Source: Brevibacterium linens ATCC 9172 (lineage in GTDB: Bacteria; Actinomycetota; Actinomycetes; Actinomycetales; Brevibacteriaceae). Taken from it: 64,000 nt of DNA. Every line of letters starts with the position of its first letter. The stretch's first letter is position 1. The notes under the pieces were generated by a model. It saw only the letters and a list, made by a program, of their open reading frames with translations, searched no databases and was not told the origin of the DNA. The stretch spans positions 1 to 64,000 of the forward strand of contig NZ_FXYY01000015.1 in NCBI RefSeq assembly GCF_900169165.1. The letters run 5' to 3'. The position numbers were made by a program, and so were the translations under genes. Below, piece after piece: positions 1 to 9,500 of this stretch.

Positions 1-2
1 CC

Positions 3-272
3 AAGGACGATTCCAAGAAGGATGACAAGTCCAAGGACGATTCCAAGAAGGATGACAAGTCCAAGGACGATTCCAAGAAGGATGACAAGTCCAAGGACGA
101 TTCCAAGAAGGATGACAAGTCCAAGGATGACTCCAAGAAGGATGATAAGTCCAAGGATGACTCCAAGAAGGATGATAAGTCCAAGGATGACTCCAAGAAG
201 GATGACAAGTCCAAGGATGACTCCAAGAAGGATGACAAGTCCAAGGATGACTCCAAGAAGGACGACAAGCCG
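3..272 (+). repeat. Nine tandem 30-bp coding repeats (KDDSKKDDKS)
   Basis: Nine in-frame 30-bp units encode KDDSKKDDKS. Units 1-4 (3-122) are identical. Units 5-6 share GATGACTCC and GATGATAAG, units 7-8 revert one base, and unit 9 differs at its end. Blocks of identical neighbours suggest recent slippage or unequal crossing-over. The array runs off the left edge, so its true copy number is not visible. Confidence 0.95.
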
Positions 273-647
273 TCCAAGGCCGAGAAGATCGCGGCCCAGC
301 GTGCGTCCATCATCAAGGACGCGAAGGCCAACCTCGGCGTCAGGTACGTCTGGGGCGGCACGTCGCCGAAGACCGGTTGGGACTGCTCGGGCTACACCCA
401 GTACGTCTATGGCAAGAACGGCATCAAACTGCCGCGCACAACCAGCCAGCAGCGTTACGCGGGCAAAGAGATCTCTCTCAAGGACGCCAAGGCCGGCGAC
501 CTCATCTGGATCCCCGGTCACATCGGAATCATCTCCGAGACCAAGGGCCAGATGTACGACGCCGGTTCGTCGCGGACGAACACCACGAAGCGCAGCTACA
601 GTTGGATGCTGAACCGCGGAGCCAAGGTCATCCGCGTCGTCGGCTGA
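3..647 (+). CDS. NlpC/P60 family peptidoglycan hydrolase, 5' part missing
   Basis: The frame is open from the window edge, so the N-terminus (probably signal peptide and further domains) is missing; 214 residues are visible. Visible residues 1-90 are a charged KDDSKKDDKS repeat tract, followed by a linker and an NlpC/P60 domain from about residue 105. The catalytic Cys is in DCSGYTQYVY (visible residue 128) and the catalytic His in PGHIGI (residue 173). Such domains cut D-Glu to diamino-acid bonds in wall peptides outside the cell. The repeat tract is probably an extended spacer that carries the enzyme through the wall, which is inference. The gene ends in a strong terminator. The domain call is firm; the role of the full protein is unknown. 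Confidence 0.88.
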   Translation, partial: KDDSKKDDKSKDDSKKDDKSKDDSKKDDKSKDDSKKDDKSKDDSKKDDKSKDDSKKDDKSKDDSKKDDKSKDDSKKDDKSKDDSKKDDKPSKAEKIAAQRASIIKDAKANLGVRYVWGGTSPKTGWDCSGYTQYVYGKNGIKLPRTTSQQRYAGKEISLKDAKAGDLIWIPGHIGIISETKGQMYDAGSSRTNTTKRSYSWMLNRGAKVIRVVG

Positions 648-688
648 CACCTGGCTTCGAGGACAGGGCGGACAGCGTCTGCGACCCA

Positions 689-730
689 GTGCCCCGAGGA
701 CGATCCCACTGCGGATCGTCTTCGGGGCAC
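689..730 (+). terminator. Strong hairpin after the NlpC/P60 gene
   Basis: Two 17-nt arms (689-705 and 714-730) pair with one G-T wobble around an 8-nt loop. The following sequence is T/C-rich without a clean T-run. It lies 41 bp after the stop codon. The rest of the gap to manA (731-937) shows no clear promoter to me. Confidence 0.8.
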
Positions 731-937
731 TGTCTGGTTCTCCCCACGATCCTGCGGGCGATGGTGACCGGTGTGAAAGCATCAGCCCAGGTGACAAGCG
801 GTGAATTGATCGTGACTTCGGTTGAACAGTCAGTGAAGTGCCGCCTCGGCGTGTGATGGTGGGACTAGGCTTGTCGAAGCACACCCGGAACACACCGGAT
901 GTGATGACGACTCTCATCTGTCAGAAGGGGGCCCGCA

Positions 938-2257
938 GTGCATCGTCTGCACAACACGGTCAAGAACTTCGAATGGGGCAGCACCGACGCGATTCCCGCA
1001 ATCCTCGGCACTGCTCCGGACGGCACCCCCTGCGCGGAACTCTGGCTCGGAGCCCACCCGGTCAGCCCCTCTCGACTCGACGTCAGCCGCACTCGCGCCC
1101 AATCTCCGCTGGAACAACGGAACCGCCTCGGCGCTCAGGAGGCAGCCGGCGGCGTGGCGACCGAGGCCGAGCCTCGGCTCGGGCCCAACCTCATCGAATA
1201 TCTGGCGGGGGACCCGGAGGGCCTGCTCGGGCACAATTCCCTCGAGTCCTTCGGTACGCGACTGCCGTTCCTGCTCAAAGTGCTCTCGGCCAGTAAGGCC
1301 CTGTCGATCCAGGTGCACCCGAATCGCGAGCAGGCGCGGGCAGGATTCGCCGCCGAGGAAGCGAACGGTCCGGCGCTGGACGCTCCCGACCGGAACTTCA
1401 AGGATGCCTCGGCGAAACCGGAGCTCATCTATGCTCTCACGGACTTCCACGCGCTCACGGGGTTCCGCCCGCGCAAGGCTGTGCGGGCGACGTTCGAAAG
1501 GATGCTCTCTCAGCCGCTGACTCCGCCGTCCTTGGATGTCCTGGGAGCGATCATCGGCGCGCTGAAGTCCTTCAGTGAGTCCAAGGCCCTGTCCCGTGCC
1601 GTCGAAATCATCCTCAGCGACCCGGGGACACCGGGGCTCGTCGACGAGGTGGCCGCCCACGGAATCGACGAACAGCCATCCGGGCACATCAGCCGGTCCG
1701 GCAGTGCGGTCGACCCAGCACAGACGTTCTGCGAGCTCGTCACCGACTACCCACACGATCCGGGTGCTCTGGTCGGGCTCATGCTCAACCGAGTCCACCT
1801 GCAGCCGGGTGAGGCGCTGACCATGGACGCCGGGGTTCTGCACGCCTATCTCTTCGGCACGGGCATCGAGATCATGGCTTCGAGCGACAACGTCGTGCGC
1901 GGCGGACTGACCTCGAAGCACGTCGACATCGAACAGCTGGCGACGATCACGGACTTCCGCGCCGGCACCCCGCGGATGGTCGAACCCGACCGCTCCGGAA
2001 TGCTGCTCGGCCCCACCGACGATTTCGCTCTGCAGGCGCTGCGGTGCCCACGGGCGACGAACGTGGAGCGACGCGGTGCTGCGATCGCGCTGTGCACCGC
2101 GGGTGCTGTCACACTCAGTTCGCTCGGTTCGACGCTCACCCTCGAGCGTGGGCAGAGCGCCTTCATCGCGGCGAACGAACCGATTGTGACGGCAGACGGC
2201 CACGGCGACCTGTTCGTGGCGACCACCGGCTTGGACTCCGGAGCCGCCGGCCGCTGA
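938..2257 (+). CDS. manA: Mannose-6-phosphate isomerase, class I
   Basis: Interconverts fructose 6-phosphate and mannose 6-phosphate, feeding GDP-mannose and mannosylated envelope glycans together with ManB at 11954. The 439-residue protein begins MHRLHNTVKNFEWGS, the usual start of the type I family. Zinc-site segments are visible: QVHPNREQ, KPELIYAL, and HAYLFGTGIEIM followed by SDNVVRGG. The GTG start has AGAAGGGGG a few bases upstream. It is a single gene between a terminator and the convergent CoA-transferase operon. In mycobacteria manA lies in the same neighbourhood as whiB2 and manB. Confidence 0.93.
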   Translation: MHRLHNTVKNFEWGSTDAIPAILGTAPDGTPCAELWLGAHPVSPSRLDVSRTRAQSPLEQRNRLGAQEAAGGVATEAEPRLGPNLIEYLAGDPEGLLGHNSLESFGTRLPFLLKVLSASKALSIQVHPNREQARAGFAAEEANGPALDAPDRNFKDASAKPELIYALTDFHALTGFRPRKAVRATFERMLSQPLTPPSLDVLGAIIGALKSFSESKALSRAVEIILSDPGTPGLVDEVAAHGIDEQPSGHISRSGSAVDPAQTFCELVTDYPHDPGALVGLMLNRVHLQPGEALTMDAGVLHAYLFGTGIEIMASSDNVVRGGLTSKHVDIEQLATITDFRAGTPRMVEPDRSGMLLGPTDDFALQALRCPRATNVERRGAAIALCTAGAVTLSSLGSTLTLERGQSAFIAANEPIVTADGHGDLFVATTGLDSGAAGR

Positions 2258-2307
2258 GTCTGCGGCGAACGGACCGGACTCCTCGCCGGCGGCAGAACAC
2301 AGAACTG

Positions 2308-2358
2308 TGGTCACGTTCGGATACTTCTCAGCGTTCAGAGCATCCGATGGTGACCACT
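2308..2358. terminator. Imperfect hairpin between convergent manA and scoB
   Basis: Arms at 2308-2323 and 2343-2358 match at 14 of 16 positions around a 19-nt loop. There is no T-run. The position between converging genes fits a two-way terminator. Confidence 0.5.
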
Positions 2359-2429
2359 GTTCGATCGGCAGGTGTCCTCGTTCGGACACTGCTCGCGTAC
2401 GGCAGAGCCGCCTGCCGGTCACCTGGAGC

Positions 2430-3092
2430 TCAGGCGGCGACCTCGACGGTGGGGACGTCGGCGGGGACGATCACCTCGGCGCCGGTCTTCTCCTTGACCT
2501 CGTCGACGGTCACGCCCGGGGCGAGCTCGACGAGGGTGAAGGCGTCACCGCTGACATCGAGGACTGCGATATCGGTGATGATGCGTTCGACGACGCCCTT
2601 TCCGGTCAGCGGCAGGTCGCAGGACTTCAGCAACTTGTGCGAGCCGTCCTTGGCGACGTGGTCCATGATGACGATGACGCGCTGGGCGCCGTGCACGAGG
2701 TCCATCGCGCCGCCCATGCCCTTGACCATCTTGCCCGGGATCATCCAGTTCGCGATGTCGCCGTTCGTGGCCACCTGCATGGCGCCGAGGATCGCGGCGT
2801 TGATCTTGCCGCCGCGGATCATGCCGAAGCTCGCCGCCGAGTCGAAGTACGCGGCGCCCGGGTTCATCGTCACGATCTCCTTGCCCGCGTTGATGAGGTC
2901 GGGGTCGATCTCGTCCTCGGTCGGGTAGGGGCCGACACCGAGCAGCCCGTTCTCCGACTGGAGGACGAGATGGACGCCCTCGGGCAGGAAGTTCGGAACC
3001 AGGGTCGGCATGCCGATGCCGAGGTTGACGTAGCTGCCGTCTTCGAGTTCCTGGGCGGCACGGGCCGCCATCTGATTGCGTGTCAATGACAT
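2430..3092 (-). CDS. scoB: 3-oxoacid CoA-transferase, beta subunit
   Basis: Second subunit of a class I CoA-transferase that moves CoA from succinyl-CoA to acetoacetate or a related 3-oxo acid in ketone-body, butyrate or aromatic-acid catabolism. The catalytic Glu is in LQSENGLLG, the beta-subunit signature, and GGAMDLV follows. The 220-residue length is typical. ATG at 3092 is preceded by GGAG that overlaps the scoA stop region, and scoA ends 12 bp upstream, so translation is probably coupled. The exact acid substrate (acetoacetate or 3-oxoadipate) cannot be told from sequence alone. Confidence 0.9.
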   Translation of the reverse strand: MSLTRNQMAARAAQELEDGSYVNLGIGMPTLVPNFLPEGVHLVLQSENGLLGVGPYPTEDEIDPDLINAGKEIVTMNPGAAYFDSAASFGMIRGGKINAAILGAMQVATNGDIANWMIPGKMVKGMGGAMDLVHGAQRVIVIMDHVAKDGSHKLLKSCDLPLTGKGVVERIITDIAVLDVSGDAFTLVELAPGVTVDEVKEKTGAEVIVPADVPTVEVAA

Positions 3093-3104
3093 TTCTGTGT
3101 CTCC

Positions 3105-3875
3105 TCAGGCTTCTCGTACGGTGCGCTTCTCGATGGGCTTGTCCGCCACCTGCTCAGGTGTCAGCGGCACCACGCGGTGGACGAAGACGCCCGGCACGTG
3201 GACCATGTCCGGATCGATCTCGCCGGGTTCGACGAGCTTTTCGACCTCGGCGATGGTGATGCGAGCCGACTGTGCGGCCGGGGGATTGAAGTTCCTGGCC
3301 GAGGAGTGGAACACGAGGTTGCCGTGCCGGTCGCCGATCGCCGCACGCACTAGTGCGTAGTCGGGGGCCAGGGACTTCTCGAGGACGTATTCCTTCTCTT
3401 CGCCGAAGGTGTCGAAGACCTTCGTCTCCTTGGCCGGGGACTCCGTGACGACGTTGCCGACCGAGTCGTACTTCCAGGGCATGCCGCCTTCGGCCACCTG
3501 GGTGCCTGCGCCCGTGATGGTGTAGAAGCCCGGAATTCCGGCGCCTCCTGCACGCAGCTTCTCCGCCAGGGTGCCCTGCGGGGTGAGTTCGACCTCAAGT
3601 TCACCGGAGAGGTACTGACGGGCGAATTCCTTGTTCTCGCCGACGTAGGAGGCGATGATGCGGCGAAGCCGCCCGTCGGCGAGCAGAATGCCCAGACCGC
3701 GGCCGTCGACGCCGGCGTTGTTCGAGATCACCTCGAGGTCCTTCGCTCCCTGGTCCTGGAGCGCCCGGATGAGGAATTCGGGCACGCCCACGACACCGAA
3801 GCCGCCCACGGCGATCGATGATCCATCTGCAATGTCGGCCACCGCTGCTGCGGGGGTATCAACTACTTTGTCCAT
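3105..3875 (-). CDS. scoA: 3-oxoacid CoA-transferase, alpha subunit
   Basis: Partner of the beta subunit encoded just downstream. The 256-residue protein carries the CoA-transferase alpha fold: an N-terminal DGSSIAVGGFGVVGVPEFLI stretch, then SNNAGVDGRGLGILL, and DYALVRAAIGDRHGN and FHSSARNFNP near the C-terminus. Its ATG lies inside the last codons of the upstream TIGR03089 gene (13-bp overlap), so all three genes are read as one leftward message. Confidence 0.9.
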   Translation of the reverse strand: MDKVVDTPAAAVADIADGSSIAVGGFGVVGVPEFLIRALQDQGAKDLEVISNNAGVDGRGLGILLADGRLRRIIASYVGENKEFARQYLSGELEVELTPQGTLAEKLRAGGAGIPGFYTITGAGTQVAEGGMPWKYDSVGNVVTESPAKETKVFDTFGEEKEYVLEKSLAPDYALVRAAIGDRHGNLVFHSSARNFNPPAAQSARITIAEVEKLVEPGEIDPDMVHVPGVFVHRVVPLTPEQVADKPIEKRTVREA

Positions 3876-4555
3876 GTGCCCAGTGTGCCATGGACCACTC
3901 CCAGCCCGGCGGCCAGGTCCGTGATGCGAGCATCGTCGACTCTGCTGGTGAGCAGGACTTCACCACCACCGAGGAGGTGCTGCAGGAAGCGCGGCCACTC
4001 GCCCGGCAGCGGGGTCGAGTTCGCGACGAGCAGTCCCTGCGGGCGGGGCTCGGCGGTCGTCTCCGAGCTCGTCCAGCCGATGACCCGTCCGTCCACTTCG
4101 AGGATGCCCGAAGCGTCGAGGCGGCGTGCAGTGACATCGGGGTAGGCGCGGATCGCGGAATTGACGTCGATGAAATCGGTATCGACCGGAGTGCTCAGCG
4201 CCAGGGCCGGGGGATTGAAGACGAAGACCTCGTCGGCATCGGCCACCGCGTCATCATCCTCATGACCGACGGGAACGAGAGCCATGAAGTCCTCCGCCGG
4301 CGGTTCTGCGGCGATGGTGACGCGGCCTCCGGCCAGCAGGACGCTGAGGATCGCGACGAGTTCACGCCAGTGCAGTCCCTCCGGCAGCGGAGCGAAGAGT
4401 GTGAAGTCCGGGCCGAGGTCATAGTCGCCGAAGAGGCCGACTCCCTTATTCACCCAGTTCGAGACGACCGGGCCGGTGAGGTCGAGGCGATCGAAATCGG
4501 GGCCGCGCCAGATGAGGACGGGTCCGCCGGTGTGCGCAATGACTGAGAGATCCAT
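3863..4555 (-). CDS. TIGR03089 family protein
   Basis: A 230-residue actinobacterial protein of unknown function. I match it to TIGR03089, which resembles an AMP-binding (acyl-CoA synthetase) fragment but lacks the adenylate-forming core motifs. Visible landmarks are GDYDLGPDF, LPEGLHWRELVAILSVLLAGG and VFNPPALALS. The mycobacterial relative (Rv3268) lies in the same broad neighbourhood as manA and whiB2. It leads the scoA-scoB operon here and overlaps scoA by 13 bp. A role linked to CoA metabolism is only suggested by that position. Confidence 0.72.
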   Translation of the reverse strand: MDLSVIAHTGGPVLIWRGPDFDRLDLTGPVVSNWVNKGVGLFGDYDLGPDFTLFAPLPEGLHWRELVAILSVLLAGGRVTIAAEPPAEDFMALVPVGHEDDDAVADADEVFVFNPPALALSTPVDTDFIDVNSAIRAYPDVTARRLDASGILEVDGRVIGWTSSETTAEPRPQGLLVANSTPLPGEWPRFLQHLLGGGEVLLTSRVDDARITDLAAGLGVVHGTLGTWTK

Positions 4556-4613
4556 AGCCGCTTTCTTCGGTGTCGGATGTGTGGTGTCGGTTGTGTGGTG
4601 TCGGCCGGGCAGA

Positions 4614-5741
4614 TCAGGGCACGATGAGACCGATGTCGATCGTCACCCCGCGGGGGAAGGCCCCCAGCTCACCGTCGACCCAGTGATAGCGGGTGGAAGC
4701 ACTGAGATCCTCGGCGAAGAGCGCGGTGTGGAGCCGTTCGACCAAGGACCCGAGCCCGACCATCGCCTCGAGCAACGGAGGACCGCCCGACTGAGCGGTC
4801 GCCGGTGAATCAGAGGGACTGAGCGTAATCCGCGATCCGGAGCCTTCGATGCGCATCCGCCATGCCGCATGGCCGGGAGTCCGCGACTGCCCGGCGCGGA
4901 CGACGCGGATCGCTCGAGAGACGCGTTCGAGGATGTCGTCGCTGTTGTCGCCGGCAGGGGCGCTGCCGGGCAGGTCGGTGACGCCCAGCCCGCGCTGGAT
5001 GGCTTCGACGTGACCGTGGCGGAACCAGTCCTCGCCGAGATCGCGGGACAGTGCCCGGGCGCCGTCGCTGCCGTTGTCGAGGTATCCGCCGGCCCCGCGG
5101 ACCAACGCCATCGGCAGTCCGCGGGAGGAGCCTTTGACCAGGTCCGCTGCCGCCGCGATCTCGTCGGCGACAGCGCGCACGGTCACGGTCTGGACGCGTC
5201 CGTCGTCGTCGGGGCGACCGCGCTGGTCGTCCAGGCCGGAGAACCCGGACAATCCGATGGCGATATCGCCGACCCCGACCCGCCACGGCCGCGAACTCGT
5301 ATCCGAGATGACCAGGCCGATGCGCACCTCGAAGGCCTGCTCGACCCGTCGGCGCAGACCATCGGCGGACCGGTCGCTGTCGAGGGGGTGGAGGATGACG
5401 GCGCCGCCGGAGTTCGACTGGTCGAGACCCGCTGCGGCCTGCACGGTGCCCGCCGGAGTGCGCACGACCTGAACGGTGGTGCCGGAGCGATAGGAGCGTT
5501 CGGCGACGAGGTGAGTGCCGGTCTCCGCGACGAGTTCTTCGAACTCGGCGCGATCTGAGACCGTGCGCAGGCGGCCCTCGGCTTTGGAGACGACCTTCGA
5601 CGCGACGACGAGGATATCGCCGTCCTTGAGGTCGATGCGGTTGCGCCGCAGTGCGTTGATGAGGATCGCAGAGAGGTCGGAACCCTGCCCGATCTCTTCC
5701 TCGACGGGAGGCGCGTAGACGGTGAGCAGACGATCATTCAT
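4614..5741 (-). CDS. CofE/FbiB-like coenzyme F420:L-glutamate ligase
   Basis: Residues 1 to about 240 are CofE-like, the family that adds gamma-linked glutamates to F420-0 using GTP. Signatures seen are DGDILVVASKVVSKAEGR, VISDTSSRPWRVGVGDIAIG, ADEIAAAADLVKGSSRGLP and ALVRGAGGY. The last 130 or so residues are not the FMN nitroreductase domain of mycobacterial FbiB, and I do not recognise them. No cofC, cofD, fbiC or cofG/H gene is in the window. The gene lies 58 bp upstream of the TIGR03089 gene on the same strand and may share its transcript. The catalytic domain is clear; a role in F420 synthesis in this organism is unproven. Confidence 0.78.
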   Translation of the reverse strand: MNDRLLTVYAPPVEEEIGQGSDLSAILINALRRNRIDLKDGDILVVASKVVSKAEGRLRTVSDRAEFEELVAETGTHLVAERSYRSGTTVQVVRTPAGTVQAAAGLDQSNSGGAVILHPLDSDRSADGLRRRVEQAFEVRIGLVISDTSSRPWRVGVGDIAIGLSGFSGLDDQRGRPDDDGRVQTVTVRAVADEIAAAADLVKGSSRGLPMALVRGAGGYLDNGSDGARALSRDLGEDWFRHGHVEAIQRGLGVTDLPGSAPAGDNSDDILERVSRAIRVVRAGQSRTPGHAAWRMRIEGSGSRITLSPSDSPATAQSGGPPLLEAMVGLGSLVERLHTALFAEDLSASTRYHWVDGELGAFPRGVTIDIGLIVP

Positions 5742-6090
5742 GCCGGACCGCCGGTGATTCCACTCTCATTCCTCCATAATCCCATTGCGGGTCCCCACTT
5801 TCTAAATTCTCCAGGTTTGTTCAGGCGGATCCCACAGGTTGTGCCCTATGACCGGACCGTGACCTATATATGGGGTTCTGGGTGCGTGTGCATGTGAATG
5901 CGTGTTCGAATTGCGTCTCATGGGGTGTCTCAGTACTCCATAAGGGCTTGACGGGGCGGTAATGACACGCGTGTAATTTATACCTAAGGGGAACGCGCCG
6001 AGCAGGGATCCTTCAGGATTCGACCGTACATCGGACTGATCGCCTCAGTCACGGTACTGGACCTGCTCGAGCGTGAGAAAGGGGAAAACC
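5742..6090. other. Divergent intergenic region between cofE and whiB2
   Basis: About 350 bp without a convincing ORF, richer in A+T than its surroundings. It should hold the leftward cofE promoter, which I cannot place, and the rightward whiB2 promoter, whose best candidate is listed separately. This would leave a whiB2 leader of roughly 100 nt. Confidence 0.6.
5948..5977 (+). promoter_or_regulatory. Candidate sigma-A-type promoter for whiB2
   Basis: TTGACG (5948-5953), an 18-bp spacer and TGTAAT (5972-5977) give a good -35/-10 pair about 110 bp upstream of the whiB2 start. Placement is by motif only. Confidence 0.5.
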
Positions 6091-6531
6091 GTGCAAAGTG
6101 CACAGAGAGAATGGCGGGAGAGAGAAGACTTCACCGCCGCACCGGGAGTCACCTCCCGCCGTGCCGAAGACTGGTTCATCGAACCGGGAGCACGTACACC
6201 CGAGACGCTGCCGGATCCGCTGGCCGTCGATCCGAGTGATCTGACACCGCTGCAGCCGGACAACTCCGCGGTCTCTCCGCTGTCGCTGCTCCTGGGAGCC
6301 GCGGACGACGGCGAACTGTCCTGGCAGGACCAGGCCCTCTGCGCTCAGACCGACCCCGAGGCGTTCTTCCCGGAGAAGGGCGGATCGACTCGTGAAGCCA
6401 AGCGGGTCTGCGCCTCCTGCGACGTCCGTTCCGAATGCCTCGAATATGCTCTCGCCAACGATGAGCGCTTCGGCATCTGGGGCGGAATGTCCGAACGCGA
6501 ACGCCGCCGGCTCAAGAAAAAGGTCGTGTGA
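6091..6531 (+). CDS. whiB2: WhiB-family regulator, WhiB2/WhmD type
   Basis: Small [4Fe-4S] protein that controls transcription with the principal sigma factor; WhiB2/WhmD is tied to septation and cell division. The four cluster cysteines are in QALCAQ, VCASC and ECLEYA. The GIWGGM turn and a basic RERRRLKKK tail follow. An acidic N-terminal extension of about 75 residues precedes the domain. I choose GTG 6091 because AAAGGGG sits just upstream; GTG 6073 would add six residues. The stop overlaps the next GTG start, so it heads an operon with the glycosyltransferase gene. Neighbouring mannose genes match the Rv3260c context. Confidence 0.9.
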   Translation: MQSAQREWREREDFTAAPGVTSRRAEDWFIEPGARTPETLPDPLAVDPSDLTPLQPDNSAVSPLSLLLGAADDGELSWQDQALCAQTDPEAFFPEKGGSTREAKRVCASCDVRSECLEYALANDERFGIWGGMSERERRRLKKKVV

Positions 6532-9500
6532 GTCAATCCGTCACCATCGTCGTCGTCTCCGGCGACGATGCCAGCAAGGTCGAGCTCGAAACAGCTCTTC
6601 GTCCGCACTTCCCCGAGATCCCCGTGGTGGATCTCGGGGGTCGGACGGTCCGCGAAGCCGGCGAGATGCCGGACGTCGCGGACTCGGATTTCCTGTGGTT
6701 CCTCACCCCTGACTCCCGTCCCGAACCCGACTGTCTCGATGAGCTGCTCGACGCCATCGGGGAGACGGAATCCATCGCCGCCGTCGGACCGAAGCTCATG
6801 TGCTCCGGCCGCATCGTCTCCGCCGGAGTGAGCACCACCTCGGCGGGGGAGCGCTTCAACCCCGTAGGCTCCGGGGAGATCGATCAGGGCCAGCGCGACA
6901 GTCAGATCGAAACGCTGGGTCTCGACCTCCCGGGCCTGCTCATGGCCACCACGGAACTTGAGCGCATCGGCGCACCCTCCCGAGTGCTCGGCCCCGCCTA
7001 CTCCGGACTCGAATACTCCCGTCGTCTGCGCGACCTCGGCGCCCGCGTGCTGCTGGCACCGCGTGCGCGGATGGAGATCTCCGCGACCTCGGCCGCCCGA
7101 CTCGGCTCCTCACCCCACCCGCCGACATCGAAAGCTCAGATGCGGACCGAGCAGCGATACCGTCTCAGCCTCGCCGGACAGGGACTGTTCTCCCTGTTCT
7201 GCCTGCTCGCGATCGGCCATATCGGCCGCATCCTCGGCGGGCTGCTGTCGAACAACTTCCGCCCCGCCGGATGGCATCTCTCGGCACTCTTCGGACTTCC
7301 CACGGACGTGTCGACCACCGCCCCGCTGCGGCGGGCCAACGCACGTCGCAACCGAGTGGCCAAACGATCGAACACCGCCCACGTTGCCGCGCTCTTCGCC
7401 GATGACGAAGAACTCGCCGTCCAACGCCGGACGATGAGCGGTGAGGCCGACGACCCGCGTCCTGCAGAGGTGCCCACCGGCGGCCCCGACGCCGATGCGG
7501 AGCTCAATCCGGTCGGCGACACCGAGGAGGCCATCGACTCCTTCTCCCGACTGGAGATCACCGGCGGTTCCAGCCTGCTGCGCGCACCCCTGACCTATGT
7601 GATCCTCGCTGCCGTGGTGATGAGCGGTGTCATCAGCTTTCGACTCTTCGGCCCCGGTCACCTCGACGGCGGCGCCCTGGGGTCGACGGACATCGGCCTC
7701 GGTGAGATCGTCGACCGCCTGCTCGGCCGGCACCTCGACGTCTCGACCGGTGCGGCAGTGCCTGCCGACCCCTATCACCTCGTCCTCGGCGTCCTCTCCC
7801 TCCTCTTCTTCGGCCATGTCGACGTCATGGTCCGCTCCCTGCTGTTGGCTGCACCGATCGCGGCCGCCATCAGCGCCTACGCGGGTGCGGGCAGCGTGCT
7901 GGCCCGGCGGTGGGTCCGAGGTTTCGCCGCTCTGCTGTGGATCGCGTCCCCGCTGCTGACGACCGCACTGTCGGACGGCCGCCTCGGCGTGGTCTTCGTC
8001 TGGATCTGCGCACCGCTGGTGGCGGTGACTCTGCGCCGCAGCCTGACCACCGGATCGATCGCCGCGGCCGCCGGCACAGGCCTGCTGCTGTACGTCATCA
8101 CCGCCGGAGTTCCGCTCCTCCTGCTGGTCACGATCCTCGGCACAGCGGTGCTGCTGGTCGCCGGTCGCGGCCTGCGTCATCTGTGGCTGCTCGCTCCGAC
8201 CGTGTTCCTGGGCTGGCCATGGCTGTGGGCCGTGGTCCGCGAACCCGGAACGCTGCTGACCATGCCCGGGCAGACCACGGCCACGGACTCTGCGCCGACG
8301 TATCTTCTGGCCGTCGGCTTCCCCGCTCCGATCGACATGACCTGGCTGGCGAACCTCATCGCCGACCTCGGTCTCGGCGAGGTCTCTGCCGACGTCCTCG
8401 AGCTCTGGGCACCGGTCCTCATGCTGCCGATGCTCATCCTGGCCTTCTTCGCCCTCATCGAAACCCGGCTCGAACTCTCCCGCCTGACCTGGGCGGTCGG
8501 GCTCTACCTCGGCGGTCTCGTCCTTGCCACGGTCCAAGTGCATCTGCCCGCGCAGACGGGGCCGTTCCATCTCATCGAGTCCTACCCCGCAGCAGGACTG
8601 ACCCTGGTCAGCCTCGGCTCGATCCTGCTGCTGTGCCTCGGTGCCGACCGCGCGGCCGGACGACGTCCCCGGCGCGGCCGGACCGCCGGTGCGACGACCC
8701 CGAAGAGCGGTGCCGAGGCGAGCTCCGCGACCGCTGGTCGTGCGCCCATGCGCGGCCTCGTCGGGCTCGTGACAGTGGCGGCCATCGGGCTCGTCGCCAT
8801 CGGTGCCGGACAGGCCGCGTCCTCGTCGGATCCGGTCACCGCGACATCTGAGAGCACTGTCCCCGCTCTGGCCGCCGATCGCGCGGAAGGGGCGACCCAG
8901 GCGCGCACTCTCCGTCTGGTCAATGTCGACGGAGAGGTTCTGGCCACTCTCGTCTCCTCTGCCGACGGCACGGTTCTGGGCACCTCGACCGTGACCTCGG
9001 CCGAGACCGTCGGCGGGTGGCCGTGGCAGCGTCGTCCGCTGCCGATCACCTCCGACCAGGTGCTCGTGGCTCAGGCCGCGTCCGCGCTGTCGGCCGACGA
9101 CGCCGGTGACGTCGGCAGCATCCTCGGCGAGCTCGGGGTCGATTTCGTCCTCATCGGCCCGAACGCCGGCAGCCTGACCAACTCCGTGTCCGTCTCGGAG
9201 GGCCTCCTGCCGGTCGGCCCCACCTCGTCGGGACAGCTGTGGCGCGTCGACAAGCCCTACAGCGGACGGTTCCTCATCCGCGACTCCGAAGGGCAGGTCT
9301 CCACCGCGGCGATGACGGGCACCACCGCGACGGTGCCGGCCGGCCAGGAGGGGCGCACACTGACGATCGCCGACGCCTCAGACGGAATCACCGCGCGCAT
9401 CGACGGCGAGCCGCTGCCGCAGCCGAAGCCCGACGCAGAGGAGTGGGCCAGCGAATTCGACCTCCCCGCGTCCGGAGGGACGGTCGACATCACATTGAAC

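Noticed and set aside
3..272. Regular 30-bp repeats as a possible CRISPR array
   Set aside because: The units are contiguous with no spacers and encode an in-frame protein repeat.
7110..8570. Minus-strand open frame across the large glycosyltransferase
   Set aside because: The translation is Gln/Arg/Asp-rich with no domain, and the plus-strand frame has clear membrane helices.
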